NCBI GenBank assembly: GCA_001179505.1
Contig: CDMY01000526.1
Span: 1 to 45,472 of the forward strand
Length of the DNA: 45,472 nucleotides
Direction: 5' to 3'
DNA from: Vitrella brassicaformis
Lineage: Eukaryota; Sar; Vitrellaceae
Below are positions 1 to 12,500 of the stretch, in pieces (the stretch's first letter is position 1; every line of letters starts with the position of its first letter). The translations under genes were made by a program, and so were the position numbers. The notes under the pieces are model-generated. The model was given only the letters and a program-made list of their open reading frames with translations, was not told where the DNA came from and made no database searches.

Positions 1-811
1 GGGGGGGTTGGGTGTAGTCCGATACACGCTCCCTCATCCGAAAAGGAGGAGAAACAGCCGAGAAATAACCGACTCAATCATTGGGGGCGTATAGTGTCTT
101 CATCTCTGCTAGAACAGATCACCTAGGGAGATAAGATCGCAGGGCTGGGACGTTGACGATGGTCTCCTCCTCCCTTTCGTTTCGCACTCCAACCCTAACA
201 CAAAATCGTCCCGTGTTTTCTTCGTGTTGATTCAAACGTCAAAAAACACGAAAAGCTTCTCGTCATTGAAATGGCTATCAATCCTGTTCTTGCCCTTGAC
301 CAATTCACACGTGAGCGACCAAAAGACAGATTTGAGGGACGTTGTCACTCACACTATCAGGTCAGTTGTTCCCGCTTGCGGAGCCTGGGGAGGTCTTCTT
401 TCTTCGGAGAGATGGCATACAGTTCAGAGCAGATGTCCCGGGGCCGAGAGGGTAGACTCGCAAACGAATGAGTGACCTTGTTCAACCAAGATGAGATGCG
501 TGGATTTAATGCTGCAGGAAGCAGAAGATGACGGGGAAGGGGGCGTTCTTTCTGACATCGTGAGTGAATGTGCGAACGGCCCTTTCCAAATGGACTGTTT
601 GGTGGTCGCCTCTCTGTGTCCGCCTCTGTAACGCAGGAACCGCGTGGTGTTTTTGAGGGAGGGGCGCGTGCCTGAAGGGGAATGGACTAGCTTCGACATA
701 CCACTGGTAAGCGGTGAATGGATAAAGTGCATGTAGTCGACGTCTGTCGTTTTCCGATGGTGCGTGGGCAGTCGTTGATGCAGAACCCTCATTTCAGGCA
801 GCCCATCTTCG
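1..811. other. unassigned left edge
   Basis: No gene can be supported with confidence here. Two short plus-strand stretches look like possible exons. One starts with ATG at 271 and runs to a GTCAG donor at about 361. The other starts with ATG at about 491 and runs to a GTGAGTG donor near 560, coding for an acidic peptide. I could not join them in phase to anything downstream. The overlapping minus-strand ORF 424-852 is an alternative reading without recognisable protein character. An AACCCTAAC motif lies at about 192-200. Confidence 0.3.
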
Positions 812-1446
812 GTGCGAACTACCTGGATGGACACGTTGCACCGGTCAGCCATCTACCTCGTCGTAATGACCCAAGGAGCTCCGATGACTCTTCGTTATGC
901 CTTTCTCCAGAAGGTGACAGCTCCGAATCCGATTGCGGGAACGGCGTATTGGTCACTGACCTTCAATAAAGGTGGGTCGGCGATAACAGATGGATGGAGC
1001 GGGCGGACGGATGTGAGCAAGTGTTGGATGCAGGCGGCTGCGGGACATTCCTTCCGATTTTCTACCGCATCCTTGGGGAGACCAATCAACCCGGAACACG
1101 TAGGCATGTGCAGAGAAGCGAGAAGGGACGAAAGCCGGAGGGCTTCGCTTGCTCATTCCTGTTTGGTCCCTCCCTCTCTCTGTCTTTGTCTGTGTACTTC
1201 AGAATCGCAGTTTATCCAAGGAGCACAAGCCGGCCAGCTGAGTCAGGTACCCATCCATTACTGTCCAGCCCACTCTGCTGTCCAGCGCATTTTGACGCAT
1301 CTGTCCGTACGTGTGCCTGTGTCTTTTAGATGGCCTACGTGGATCCAAACGACCCATCAGTGCTGTACATCACACAGCCTCAGCCGATCCCGCAACAGGC
1401 AATGATGGGATACCAAGGGACAGCGACAGCGCCGCCGCCTCCATAG
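812..1446 (+). CDS. 3' part of an unrecognised plus-strand gene
   Basis: Product unknown. The best supported parts are the last two exons. Exon 1211-1246 is flanked by a CAG acceptor and a GTACCC donor. Exon 1330-1446 ends in TAG. They join in phase 0 and give a Gln/Ala then Pro/Gln-rich tail ending in four prolines. The frame upstream (812-1099, donor GTAGGC) is open and also joins in phase 0, but part of it may be intron. The 5' end is not resolved. The gene is convergent with CCZ1, whose stop codon lies 220 bp downstream. It could also be untranslated sequence. Confidence 0.35.
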
Positions 1447-1668
1447 CTGTATTGACATGTGTCGTGAGGCGAGTGCTTGTATTGATATTCGTTGACATGT
1501 GTACATACATGATGACCTTGCTGACCATTCCCGTGCCGGCAAGACACAATGCAACTACCCGGGAACACATGCCATGCATCTGTACACTCCCTTCTCGGCA
1601 ACTCGCTTCTCTCTCGCAACACATGCCTCGGACACCAATAAAGACCTCAACTGGACCAAGGCGTAAAG

Positions 1669-4161
1669 TCAATCGATAAAGATATTCGCAAAGTGAATCG
1701 TGCCGAATTTTTGCATCTCATCTGCAATGCAAACACACGCGCATAAAAGCGAGGCAGTGGTGTACTTGATGCACCGGAGGCGCGTGCTACCTTGTGCCTT
1801 CGTGAAGGACAGGTTGGAGCCGTCAAGGGCGACAAAGAACTCCCTGCATGCATCACATCATCCATGGGCAGCACAAAGTATTCCTTTCGATATGGTCTCC
1901 AACTGAGAGCGTGATCTGACCTGTCGAGAGTGTTCTTGCCGCCAATCCAGCCGCTTCCTGATGATTTGAGCAGTATCTCACGACATTCCCTGAAGAAGTG
2001 TGAATGTACACGAAGGCAGTAGCAACCTCATCGCCACCCGAGGCTGCTTACGGGTCGGTGTCGGTGAATACTGCATGCATGTTCTGCACCACGTGGCTCT
2101 CATGGGGCAGCAGAGACGAAGAGCACTTCTCTTTCCCACTTGCAGTCGCACGGTTCGACCTGACCCGACTCACAGCACACAAGCTGTGCTGCGTTCGAAT
2201 CCTCCCGATTCCCATGCGCCTCACTTTCTCACTGCATGATTCGCAGCATTGAAGTACACAAAACGATACGAATCTTCTTGGCTGCACAAACAAACACTCG
2301 AGCGCACAAAATGTCGCTCGCTTACGTCCCTCCCTCCCATCCTCCCGTCTCCGCACGACAACAATTTGCGGGTACCTACCTCATGATGCGAGTGAATTGC
2401 TCGTGTACGGATGGGAGGAGATCTTTGAGCCCCCCCGGTGAATAGACGGCCGCCTCGTGCAGCGCTGGCACTTCACCAGGGTCGAACGCCAGCCGGGCTC
2501 TCCGATCGACACTGTCCCCCTCAAGCCCGCCGTGGAGCACCATCACAAGCATGATGCCCTGGTACTGAGTGCAGACAACACAATGACCCAAAGTGACGGA
2601 GCGGATCTCCGCGTGCATCGTGCATGCCGACCAGAAAGGCTAGTAGCTGCCCGGTTGATCCATTGTGAAGAGCAATGGGTGGCACAAACATCGAGGACGC
2701 CCCAGAGCCGGTAGGCACGCTGATGAGAAAAGCAAGCACACATCAACAGGCAAGCCACAAGCCATCGGCGCTTGCTCACTTCGACGGCCCGAATATGAAT
2801 CCATCCTCATTCCCTTCGAGCAGCTGTACGCGGCCGAAGCTCGATGACCCTCCACCAGGCTGCAGGGACACACATAAACACACACATACGTGCGTACACA
2901 GATTTGCACAACGTGTCGACATCCTTACCTGCGATGCTGCCGTCGGCATCCGCCCGAAAGGCCGTCGATTGAGCTTGTGATTTGATACGTTGCCGTTAGC
3001 GTAGGACACGAGATAGGAATACAGCAAGCGCATGTCGGCGGGTGGGAGACTGAACGGATGGCACACAAGAGCAACACTGCTTGCCGCCCTTCATGGCTGT
3101 GAATCAATCAATCAATCAATCAGTACTCCTCCCGTACCCGCTGTAGACGAGGTATGCATCATAAAGCAGGGCTGCGTAGCGAATCACGGGAAAGTTCCGC
3201 TGCAAAACGCTCAGAAACGACTGTGAGGAAGAAACCAGAGACAAGCAAACGATCTCTCCGGGCACAAAAAAGTCCTAGTGAGTGACGTTGTGCAGCCACC
3301 TGTATGGCCAAGTAGGTTCCCCTCTCAACTGGACCGAAGTGATAGCCATCCATCTCTGAAGCCGGTGAGTGGCGGCAACACATCACCTGACAAGGTACTT
3401 ACTGCTCACTCACCGTGCAGTATCGTCAGGTCGCTGCAGTCGATAGTGGCAATGTATGCGGGAATGAAGTCCTCAAAAAGGTCACACAGCCTGCTCTTCC
3501 GGTCACAGAATGACCGTATGCGGCCATGGAGAAGTGTGAAGACCTCGTGGCAGTTGCGAAGTAGCTGAGCAGGGCGAGAGGCAAGGAAACAACCCCCACA
3601 TAGATACAAGACCGATGTGCCTTCCTTTCCTGTCCACCCACCGCGAGAAGCACGGTGTCAGATACGTCATCGTCGTCCCAGTCTGTGGCGTCCGCACCGT
3701 CGAGTCCGCTGGTTGTTGAGTGAAGGAGCGCCTGCCATAATGGACAAGCCGGACATGGGCTGGCTTCCTTGCCGGTGTGCGAATGAATAGCTAACCTCAC
3801 CATTGCCATCCAGATGCTGGGTTCACACTCCCTGGCAACGATAAGATGCTGCTGGGTGCGCACTGCCCTGAACGCGGGAGAGCCCTCACTTTCCCTGAAC
3901 ATCCTGCAAGCAAGCAAACAAAATGAGATCATGTTGCTTCACGAGAATCATGCAGGAAGGATGGTGAGGATCCTCTGTGTGACCTGACCTTGTGAAGGAG
4001 ATAAGTCCTTCCACGAGTCCCACTTGCTGCCTCTTTTCCTCCGGGCTGGCGCCTGACGGGTGGTAGTAGATGATCTTGGCATCCTGCACATCCTCCTCTG
4101 TCGGCTTCTTTCGATGCGCCTTCCGGCTGGGATCAAACACCAACACCGAGGCAACGCTCAT
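1669..4161 (-). CDS. CCZ1: vacuolar fusion protein CCZ1 homologue (15 exons, 489 aa)
   Basis: CCZ1 pairs with MON1 to form the guanine-nucleotide exchange factor that activates Rab7 on late endosomes and vacuoles. Exons, read down the minus strand: 4161-3989, 3903-3801, 3731-3642, 3564-3414, 3355-3300, 3220-3138, 3049-2929, 2859-2780, 2719-2632, 2564-2380, 2281-2225, 2159-2052, 1989-1921, 1843-1791, 1721-1669. All junctions agree in phase and sum to 1470 nt, close to the 482 aa of human CCZ1. Family landmarks are visible: the N-terminal longin region (VFDPS, IIYYHP, VGLVEGLISFTR), WMAMV, the RGTYLAIQSFL and IRYAALLYDAYLVYSG stretch, then EQFTRIM, YRFVYFN, and the C-terminal LDREFFVALDG and FANIFID. 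Introns are 62-98 nt. The start is the first in-frame ATG and matches the family N terminus. The domain assignment is by remembered similarity. Confidence 0.93.
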
Positions 4162-4813
4162 TCTTCTCTGTGTGCTGCCGCACGCTCTGCACCTTTCATG
4201 GTTTAGGGCAAAGGAGGCGTAAACGACGAAACATTTTGACTCTGTGTCGCTCCCGCAGTCTCACGCCTGCATCCCTCCCTCCACCACACATGAAACACTC
4301 AGATGAACTGACCTGCCTGGGGCGCTCCCGGCACCTTCGGTGCCCCCCGCCAGGTCAACCAGTACAGAAGACAACTCGCCAGTCAAAAAGCCATCGCTTC
4401 ATTGCAAAAGGCCATACCACTGCAGAGACTCCCACGTCTACTGGTGGAATTTTCGAAAGTTGTGTATGATGAGGCGCAATCGACAGGCTGAGTCAAGGAG
4501 CGTCAGAGATATTCACAGCCATGAACTGAATGTTCTGCCGAGCCAGCCGCATGGCATTTGCCCCCCTTATGTTCGCACATAATGGGGAGAGAGTGAGGGG
4601 GGCGGGTGTGTTTGAGAGAAGAAACCGTCTGAATTGCCCGCATGTCTACGTGTCAAGCCTTTGTATCTCTTGCCGTTGTCTATCTGAGATGACTCAACGA
4701 TATCCACCGCGCAAACACACAAGCACATAAACACACAAACACAGAGACACACACCGCGTAGCCGTCTGTCTCATCGCCTGCCTCATCTCTTCTGCCCTGC
4801 GAAGCCGTATATA
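4162..4813. other. CCZ1 upstream region and 3' flank of the next gene
   Basis: No coding exon was recognised. The interval must hold the CCZ1 promoter and 5' UTR and the 3' UTR of the minus-strand gene ending at 4814. It includes a small GGCACC/GGTGCC hairpin near 4328-4345 and a CACACA-rich tract at about 4720-4755. Confidence 0.5.
4202..4208 (-). promoter_or_regulatory. telo-box-like motif upstream of CCZ1
   Basis: The plus strand reads TTTAGGG (CCCTAAA on the gene strand) about 41 bp upstream of the CCZ1 start codon. Similar motifs precede two other minus-strand genes in this window. In plants this motif marks promoters of housekeeping and translation genes. A role here is inference from position only. 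Confidence 0.35.
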
Positions 4814-5770
4814 TCATCCTCGCATCTCTTGTACCCCGCCCGTATCCTCGTAGCCCTCGTAGCCCTCTAAGTGATAGAATGCGTCAAAGTCGTCACCTTT
4901 TCGCTTCCTCCCGATAGCCTCCACAAGGTAGTCCATAATGGCCTGCGGCTCGATCGGTAGCCAGAACATCCGCTCTGGCTCGAAGTAGAGTCTCTTCACC
5001 GTTTCGCGACTGCCATCCACCCACTCTGGGTCGAACCAGGCGATGTTGACCACAAGCCATGACACCCCATCCGTGATGAAGCCGTGCGTCAGCCCGTCAC
5101 CCATCAGCCCCTTCAGAAGCGCCTCTTCCTGCCGCCATCCATTCAGGGGCCCGGGCGTAACGATGATGAACAGGAGCCTCTTGCCTTCGCACTCCAAGAT
5201 CACGTCATGGACCTCCGAGATTGTCGACTTGACGTTCGGGTCGCGAAGGTTGTATGCATCAACGACTCTCCTGATGTGAAGGCCGGTCTTGCGGAGCAGC
5301 GTCAGTAAGGGTGCCACGAGGTTGCCATACAAGTTGGCCGTCAGCGAACGGCACGCACCGCAATAACGCTCGCGGTGTGAAAACTCATAACTGAGGTCTG
5401 AAAAAGAGGCAGATGAAAGTCTCGCATATGACTATCTCATCACGTGTATTTCACCACTCAGCGTCGCCTCGTCCACGACCACTCTGCGGGGCAGGTCGTC
5501 CTGATGCCTCTTCCCTACAGTCTACATACACAGACAGACAATCACAGTCAACACACGACTGTATCTGTGGAAGGTCTGTATCTGCCGCCTTACTGTCGTG
5601 GCATCATCTTCCGCCAGTGCTGCACGACGTCGTAATGGAGCAGATCTCCCTCTCAGTGAAAGCGGTGGAATGAACACGCTGAGACTGGGGATGGCTGCGT
5701 CACGAAGGGCATCGCCTAGCGGAATGGCAGAAAGGACGACCACCGCAACTGCGTGGAGGGAGCTCACCAT
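4814..5770 (-). CDS. secreted or organelle-targeted protein with restriction-endonuclease-like features (3 exons, 284 aa)
   Basis: Function unknown. Exons 5770-5560, 5514-5455 and 5397-4814 join in phase (1, then 1) and total 855 nt with stop TGA. The N terminus is a clear signal peptide (MVSSLHAVAVVVLSAIPLGDA), followed by an Arg-rich stretch (RGRSAPLRRRAAL) that could act as a transit peptide for a complex plastid. The mature part has a Cys-containing start (YCGACRSL). It then has an E-x2-H-x2-ILE ... LLFIIVTPG strand pattern followed by EEALLKGLMGDG and GFITDGVSWLVV. That order resembles the N-terminal PD-(D/E)XK domain of HsdR-like proteins (core strand, helix, then an 'ITDG-W' strand). 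The fold is inference from pattern only. An earlier ATG-like TTG at 5332 lies inside exon 3 and is not the start. Confidence 0.72.
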
Positions 5771-6581
5771 CTTGCCTTTGAGCTCACCATTTGACGCCGT
5801 AGAGGCAGTTCAGGGCAACTGGTGGAAATCTGTTTCATTGGCCTTGCCCTACCTCATACTGCTCGTGTGGTGCCTGTAGCTCCATGACAGGAGACACTGA
5901 TGCACTCTCTGTAGGACAGGACAAATCAGCGCGTCACCGTCATGAATGCGTACTGACGGAATTCATGTAGTGAGTACTCGCACTTCTCCATTACAGTCAA
6001 GGATACACACACACTTAGCCATCAGTCAGTCTGTCTGTCTGTCTGTCCATAGGCAAGGCCGTCCCATGCACACAGCAGCAGAACAGGCAGGCAGGGAGTG
6101 TGCACGTACAAACATCTGCATCGACCCGGGCAAGAGAGAGAGAGAGAGAGAGAGGAGCGAACAACGAATTGACATACATACTGCAGAGAGGAGAGTCAGT
6201 CGCCAATCAGTCAGTCAGTCGATGGGTTCAAATCATTCATTCAATCAATCAATCAAAAAAGCCGCCTGCCTGCCTTCCTGCCTGCCTGCCTCCCTGGTGG
6301 CAGGCTGCACTGACTGCATCCCTCCCTTCTCCCATCCATCCACTCGTCCACCCACCCAACCCACCCACCCAACCCCGACTCACCCATCCACTCAGTCACC
6401 TCACCCACCCACACTCGTCACCCACCGCTCGCATAGCCGGGTCCTTTTTCCCCTCTGCCTCCCCTCCCTCCCTCCCTCCTAGTGTCCCTCCCCTCTAGCA
6501 GGCTATCCATGTGCGCCGATGCGCAGAGAGTCCACCGCATGCCATGCGAGCACTCCCTGAGTGAGTGAGTGAAGGGGTCGG
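5771..6581. repeat. simple-repeat-rich intergenic region
   Basis: No gene seen. It contains (GTCT)n at 6028-6047, (GA)n at about 6132-6154, (TCAA)n at about 6238-6256, (CTGC)n at about 6266-6292, CCCACCCAAC-type repeats at 6350-6415 and (CCCT)n at about 6462-6480. It separates the promoter of the gene starting at 5770 from the 3' end of the large gene ending at 6582. Confidence 0.75.
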
Positions 6582-9500
6582 TCAGGCCTCGTCTTGAGGG
6601 TTGGCATGAGCAGCCGCATGCTTCTCATCCTCTTCCTGCCGACACACACAGACAGACAGACAGATAGACAGGCAAATCACATACATACGCCCACACATTC
6701 CGTCATCTGCCTATGCGTGAGTGTGTACGTCAGAGCGTGAGAAGTCTTCCGGCGTCTGTATGGCGATGTCGGCCTTGGTGCTGTCTCCCTTGTTGGCCTT
6801 CCGCTGGTCGCCCTTGGCCGCACTGCTGCTGTCGCTCTTGGTCGACCCCTGCTGCTGCTGGGGGCACGCTGACGCCTTGTCCTGATCAGATAGATAGATG
6901 AGCCACACCAACACGTTTCCTCACGTATGGGCCAATGCATTCATTGGTGTGGGTGGATGGGTACGGATACGATGCGGTGCATGGGCGTTTGTTTACCTAC
7001 CTTGGCTGCTGGCAGTGTCTGAAGTGTTTCGATCGTCTGCGTTTGCTTGTTGTCGGTCAGCTTGGCCTGCAAACCGTACGTAGGTAGAGATGGATGAGCA
7101 TCAAATGGGTGCGGTGCAAACAGACGAGTGACTATAGGGTCCGTGCCGCATATATATAAATACCTTTCTGTCTCTATTCTTGCTGCTGGGTTCTGATGGC
7201 ACGGAGGCGGCGCACTCATCACAGATCTTGAGAAAGGATGCAATGGCGTTCTGGCGGGCCTTGCCACGGCCGTAGCCATGGAAGGCGTCACGAGACGCAG
7301 ACGACTTGTGCAGAATGAACGACTCCAGACCTGCATGCCATGCATGGATGGGCATCAGATACCACATACAGACAGACATGAGCATGCCCCCCGCGCACGC
7401 CACGCCCACGAGCTGCTCACGTTTCAGTTCTTCCTTGGTCTTGGCACGGTCGCACCGCCATCTGCATTGCATCAGCCAAGAGCAGCACGTGCAGACAGAC
7501 AGACAAACTGTGTGCTCGTCTGTCGGTCGCATGTTCAGCGCTGCGCCCACCTGAAGAGTGCCTGCGCTGCCTTCAGGCGCTCCGCAGTGGGCTGAGAGAG
7601 AGGTCAGGCATGCATGCAGGGTACGCAAGAGCATTTAGATTCTCCAATCAATGTGCCTGCCCCTTTTGTGTTGTGTTGTGGGTGGGTGGGAGGAGGATAT
7701 TAATTACCTGCTGGAGCAGGACGTGAAGCACTGAGATGTTCTCCTGCACAGACAGCCACAGAAGGAAGGCCCATTCATTGAGTTGAGAGAGAGAGAGACA
7801 GACAGACCAGATCAGCAACATAACATGCGTGAAGGAATCGATCGATGGCATGTAGCGTAAGGCGCGTACGCACCGCACCTGTTTGGTTTTGTATTCGACC
7901 TTGCCGCCCAGTTCGCACATTTTGAGGAGCACAGTGGCGAGCTTGTCGCCCTGGTGCTCCTTGCCTACACACGTGCACCATGCATACGCTCGTCATATAC
8001 CCACTCAACGTGTATGTGCACGGTGTGTGCAGTGCTCACCTGTGGCAGCGACCATGAGAGGCGTGTAGCCGTTGTGCTCCAGGGGACTGTTGACGTTCGC
8101 ACCCTTGCCCTGCAAATGTGTTCACGCAAGTGCACCAACGTCAATCAGCGCGTGGCCCACACGTACCGTAGCGAATTCGATCATTTCGACGTCTCCCTCG
8201 GCCGCCAGTGCGTGCAGGGGCGTCTTGGACAAATCCAGCTCGCTCAGCTGGCGATCCGTCAGCGAACTGCAGTGCATCGCATCCACACGACGCGCGCACA
8301 TGCACGTTGTTTCGTGCGATGGATGTGGCGACAGACATACAGACAGACATACAGACATACAGACATACCTGATGACGACTTTGCCGGTGGCCCCGTCCCC
8401 TCGGGAGAGAATGGACGAACTGCAGAAGATGGATGCGCCAAGTGCACACATACAAATGCAGACAATACTACCCAGCACACAAGGCATCTGTCTGTCTGTC
8501 TTTCCGGTTCTTACAGCGCTTCTGAGGGCGACAGGCGCGTGAGCAGCAGGCGGATCACCAACCTGTGACACACAAACGAATGTGCCGCGTGTGTAGGCAC
8601 CGGATGGATCGATGGATGGATGGATCGTCGTGCACGCACGCACGCACCCCATGGCGTTGTTGGCCTGTGCGGCTTTCTCGAGCAGCTGTATGCTGCTCTC
8701 GTCTGGGTTGGCTTGGAGCAACAGCAGAGTCAGCGGCTCGTTACCCTAATTGGAGACACAAACAAACGGGTGGACCCACAAATGTACTCGTCTGTCTGTC
8801 TGTCTGTCTCATTTCTTTCGTCAGTGAGTGTACGTACCATTTCTATGGCTGCTTCCACCACACTGACGTTGGCCATCGGACGACCCACACGCTTGCGCTG
8901 CACACACACGGACGGACGGACACAGAAGGTGGGCGGTAGTGACAGTGACGAGACGCCTTGGTGCATACGAAAATGTATGTATACCTTAAAATACCATCCG
9001 CTGTGAGCGGTGCAGTGCACGCGCATCTTGTCCAACATCCTGAACGAACATATTCATTCATCCACACGTAAGCAGACAGGCAAGTGCATGTCGATCGGTC
9101 GGTCTTTGCCCTTCTTTGTTGGTGTATGCGGTGAGTGAAGTGGGTGTGTATGTAAGTGCACGGACGGACCATTCGACGACTTCTAGGTGTTCGCTGAGTA
9201 CGGCTGCGACGAATGGGTGGATGCCCGGCCCCCCAGCCCCACTTTGACCCTTGGCCAACACGTCAATCTCGCCCATCGTCGTGTCTGCATTCATACACGC
9301 ATCGACGGACGGATGGAAGGACGGACGGATGGCTGTAATACTCATGTGCTCCCGTGTTTGTGGACCTACCTAGGTTGTCTTCCCACTCCTGTGAGTGCTC
9401 TTCGACGCACCTACAGTCAGTGATTCATGCAAGAATACAGCTCTGTGGCGCATTTCCGTACTCACCAGAAGAATCGGTCGAACACGGCTCTGGCAGTGGT

Positions 9501-12500
9501 GCAGAGGGCGCTGTCCACCTCACTCCAATCTGCACAAACAAACATGCATGCCATATATCACATCAGCAAGCATGATGGATGGCGCCAACAGTGTACGTAC
9601 ACTGCTTTGTAGTGTATATGGATGCATGTGTGTGTCTGTGTGCATGTGTACGTGTACCGCTGTCCGTCTCGTCCGCAGGCTCGTTGGTCAAGGCTGCAAC
9701 GCACAGACACACCAACACACAATCAGAGACAGACACACATACACACACGGGCAGGCAAACGGTGGGTTGGTGGGTGGAGATGGATACATGTATGGCATGC
9801 ATATGTGTGTAGTGAGTGAGTGGAGTGGAGTGGAGTGGAATCAATCCAATCAGTCGGGGAAAGACCCATCACATAAGGATGCGATGCAAGCAACTTATCA
9901 GTGGTAGTGACAAGTTTGGGAACGTCTTATAACCAATCATCATCATCACGGACCGACCTGCCGCGGGTGTACGTACTGTGTCTGTCAGTCCCCCCACCCA
10001 CCGTATCTGACGATCTTGGGGGCGGTGCACACTGTCAGGGCCACAATCAGCGGCGCGCGCGAAGGCGTGAACGTCCTGGACAATGAATAATGCATGGAGA
10101 CACCACCAACCACACACATCCATGCGAATGAGAGAGTCCCTGTCTGTCTGTCTGTCTGTCTGTGAGTGCAGTGTCTGTCTGTCGGTCAGAGTGCATCCAT
10201 CCATCCATCCCTACCCGACGCACGCGACGCCCGTCTTCTCCCACACGACTGAGGGCACCCACGAGGACCGACCAGACCGGAAGAATATGGCGAACTTCCA
10301 ACCTGCCGCACACACCACACCCAGCCGTACGTACGTACCATCGATGATGGATGCTTCCTGCCATGAGTGAGTCCCGAATGTGCGTGCGTGTTTGTACGCT
10401 CTTCCCTGCCCACCGTTGGCTTGTTTCTGGTATCCCGGCCAGTCGCCTTCGCTCTCACTCGAGAAGGTGCTCGTGTCCAGCGGGTCCCTACAGCACACGC
10501 ACAAGGGAGGAAAGACAAGTTAGTTTGGTCGGTGTGGAATTCTCTCTCTGTGTATGTACTTGGACTTGATGAGTTCGAGCATTCGTCTGTCGACGCGGGA
10601 CATCTTGGCCATCGAACGCCTGCACACACACAGATGGTAGTAATTTGTTTCCGGGCGAAGGAGTTGACGAGTGCGTCAGGTGTATGTCTTTGTTTACTTG
10701 ACCCCGCCCATCAGGCGCTGTGTGCGCTTCCTGCGGAGACGCTCCAATCGCTGACCGACAGACAACACAGACAGACAGACAGACAGGGACATAGATACCA
10801 TCCATCTCTGCCACCCGTGGTCTTGCAAGCCAAGCCGTTGTGGTGTGTACCTGTGCTTTCCGCGTGGCATCGTCGACCAACAGAGGCGCCTGTGATTGGA
10901 CGTGACGCACCCACAACAAACACGTGCATTTAGCAACCCCCATAACACGGATGTATTGATTTAGCTACCTGTCTGAGCATCCATTTCTCGTCCTCTGTGG
11001 TGACAATCAGCTCCTCTTCCTCCTGGGCACCATTGTTATTGTTGCTGGCAGTGTTGGTGGCGCTGTTGGTCGCAGGCTGGGGAGCGAGGGCGTCCTGACA
11101 TTCCCATGCATCACAAGGGGCCAACAAACGAATTCATGTGCCAGTCAGGTATGGGGTATGGATACGCATGTGTGTGAGGGAGTGATTGGGAGTGAAGCCA
11201 CGCACCGCACCTGCTGGTCTTTCTGCTTGTTGTTGGCTGCCGAGGTGGGCTTGTCGTCCTTGTTGCTGCTCGATGCCTGCGTGAGATCATTCATATACAT
11301 GGGTGACATGAGGTGCATGAGGTGCATCCATCCAGTGTCAGTCCAGTCACCTTGCCCAAGTCGTCCTTGTCAGGGGCGGCCGGTGGCAGTGCCTCGTTGA
11401 CAGACGTGCTGCAGGACGGACGCACAGATTGAAGGAAGCAGCCAAGCAACTTATGTGTCAATCATGCGTCATTCATTGTCTGCCTCCGATACTTATTTAC
11501 CTCTTTTGTGGCATGTATGGCAGCTGGCCCGTGTCATGGGTCACCTTCCACTCACCCTAGCCAACACACACACACACACACGTGGCGTGGCACCGATTGG
11601 TCGCTGTCTACATAGTAAGTATGTGTCTCCGCACGCACCTGGTGCCATCTGGCGGTGACCTCTCGTCTGAACTCGTGCATGTCGTCGAATGAGGGCAGCA
11701 AAGGAGGCAGAGACGACGAGCGGACGTGAGAAGGCGGGGGCAACTGACGGACAAACAGACAGACAGAGAACACATGACCCGAGCGCATGGATGTTCTGTG
11801 CTTGTGGGCATAGCAAAGTGGCATGTGTGTGGTGGTTCGGCATCAATCAGTACTGTACCTCCTCCCCGTCAGCGTCTGTGGCTCGTTTCGACCGAAACCG
11901 ATCCAACATGGGTATGTGGGCAAGGGTTGACAACACCTGCAGTGCACACACAGAGGGACGCACGGGCTTAGAGTGCTCACTTTGGTTGGTGTGGATTGTA
12001 TTGTATAGGAACGTACGTAGTGGTCGATGAGGTGCGTCATGTTGGCCATGGAGAGGGGCAAGGCAACGGGCACGTTCAGATCACCTGATGAATGGACGTG
12101 CGCACATTTATATATACAGTGTGCGCATCCACGGGTACGTCTGTGTCTGGAGGGGTGTGTGTGGGTGTATGTGTACCTTCTCCCACATGAGAGCCTCTCG
12201 CGGGCACAGACGCCGAACGGAGCGCAGCACTGCACACACACACGCGCAGACGCACATCCATCCATCCATCCATGCATGCAGACGTACCCGTCTTCTCTGT
12301 CTGCGGGGACGACAAAGGTGGCCACTTCGATGGATGTCTCCTGCTGCTGCTGTTGCTGCTCTTGGACGTGCGAGCACGGCCGCTGGCCACTGCTGCTGCC
12401 ACTGCCACTGCTGGGGACGGCGGCCTGCACTCACGAGTGCACGCAGAGGGACGACACCACAGCCATTTCTGACACGGAGGATTTTATTATTCCGCTTGTG

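Noticed and set aside
4328-4346. GGCACC-TTC-GGTGCC hairpin as a terminator
   Set aside because: Short stem without a T-run, in a eukaryotic intergenic region. Rho-independent termination does not apply.
8072-8542. Plus-strand ORFs of 156-204 codons
   Set aside because: Complement of the ankyrin exons of the long gene plus simple repeats; no protein-like composition.
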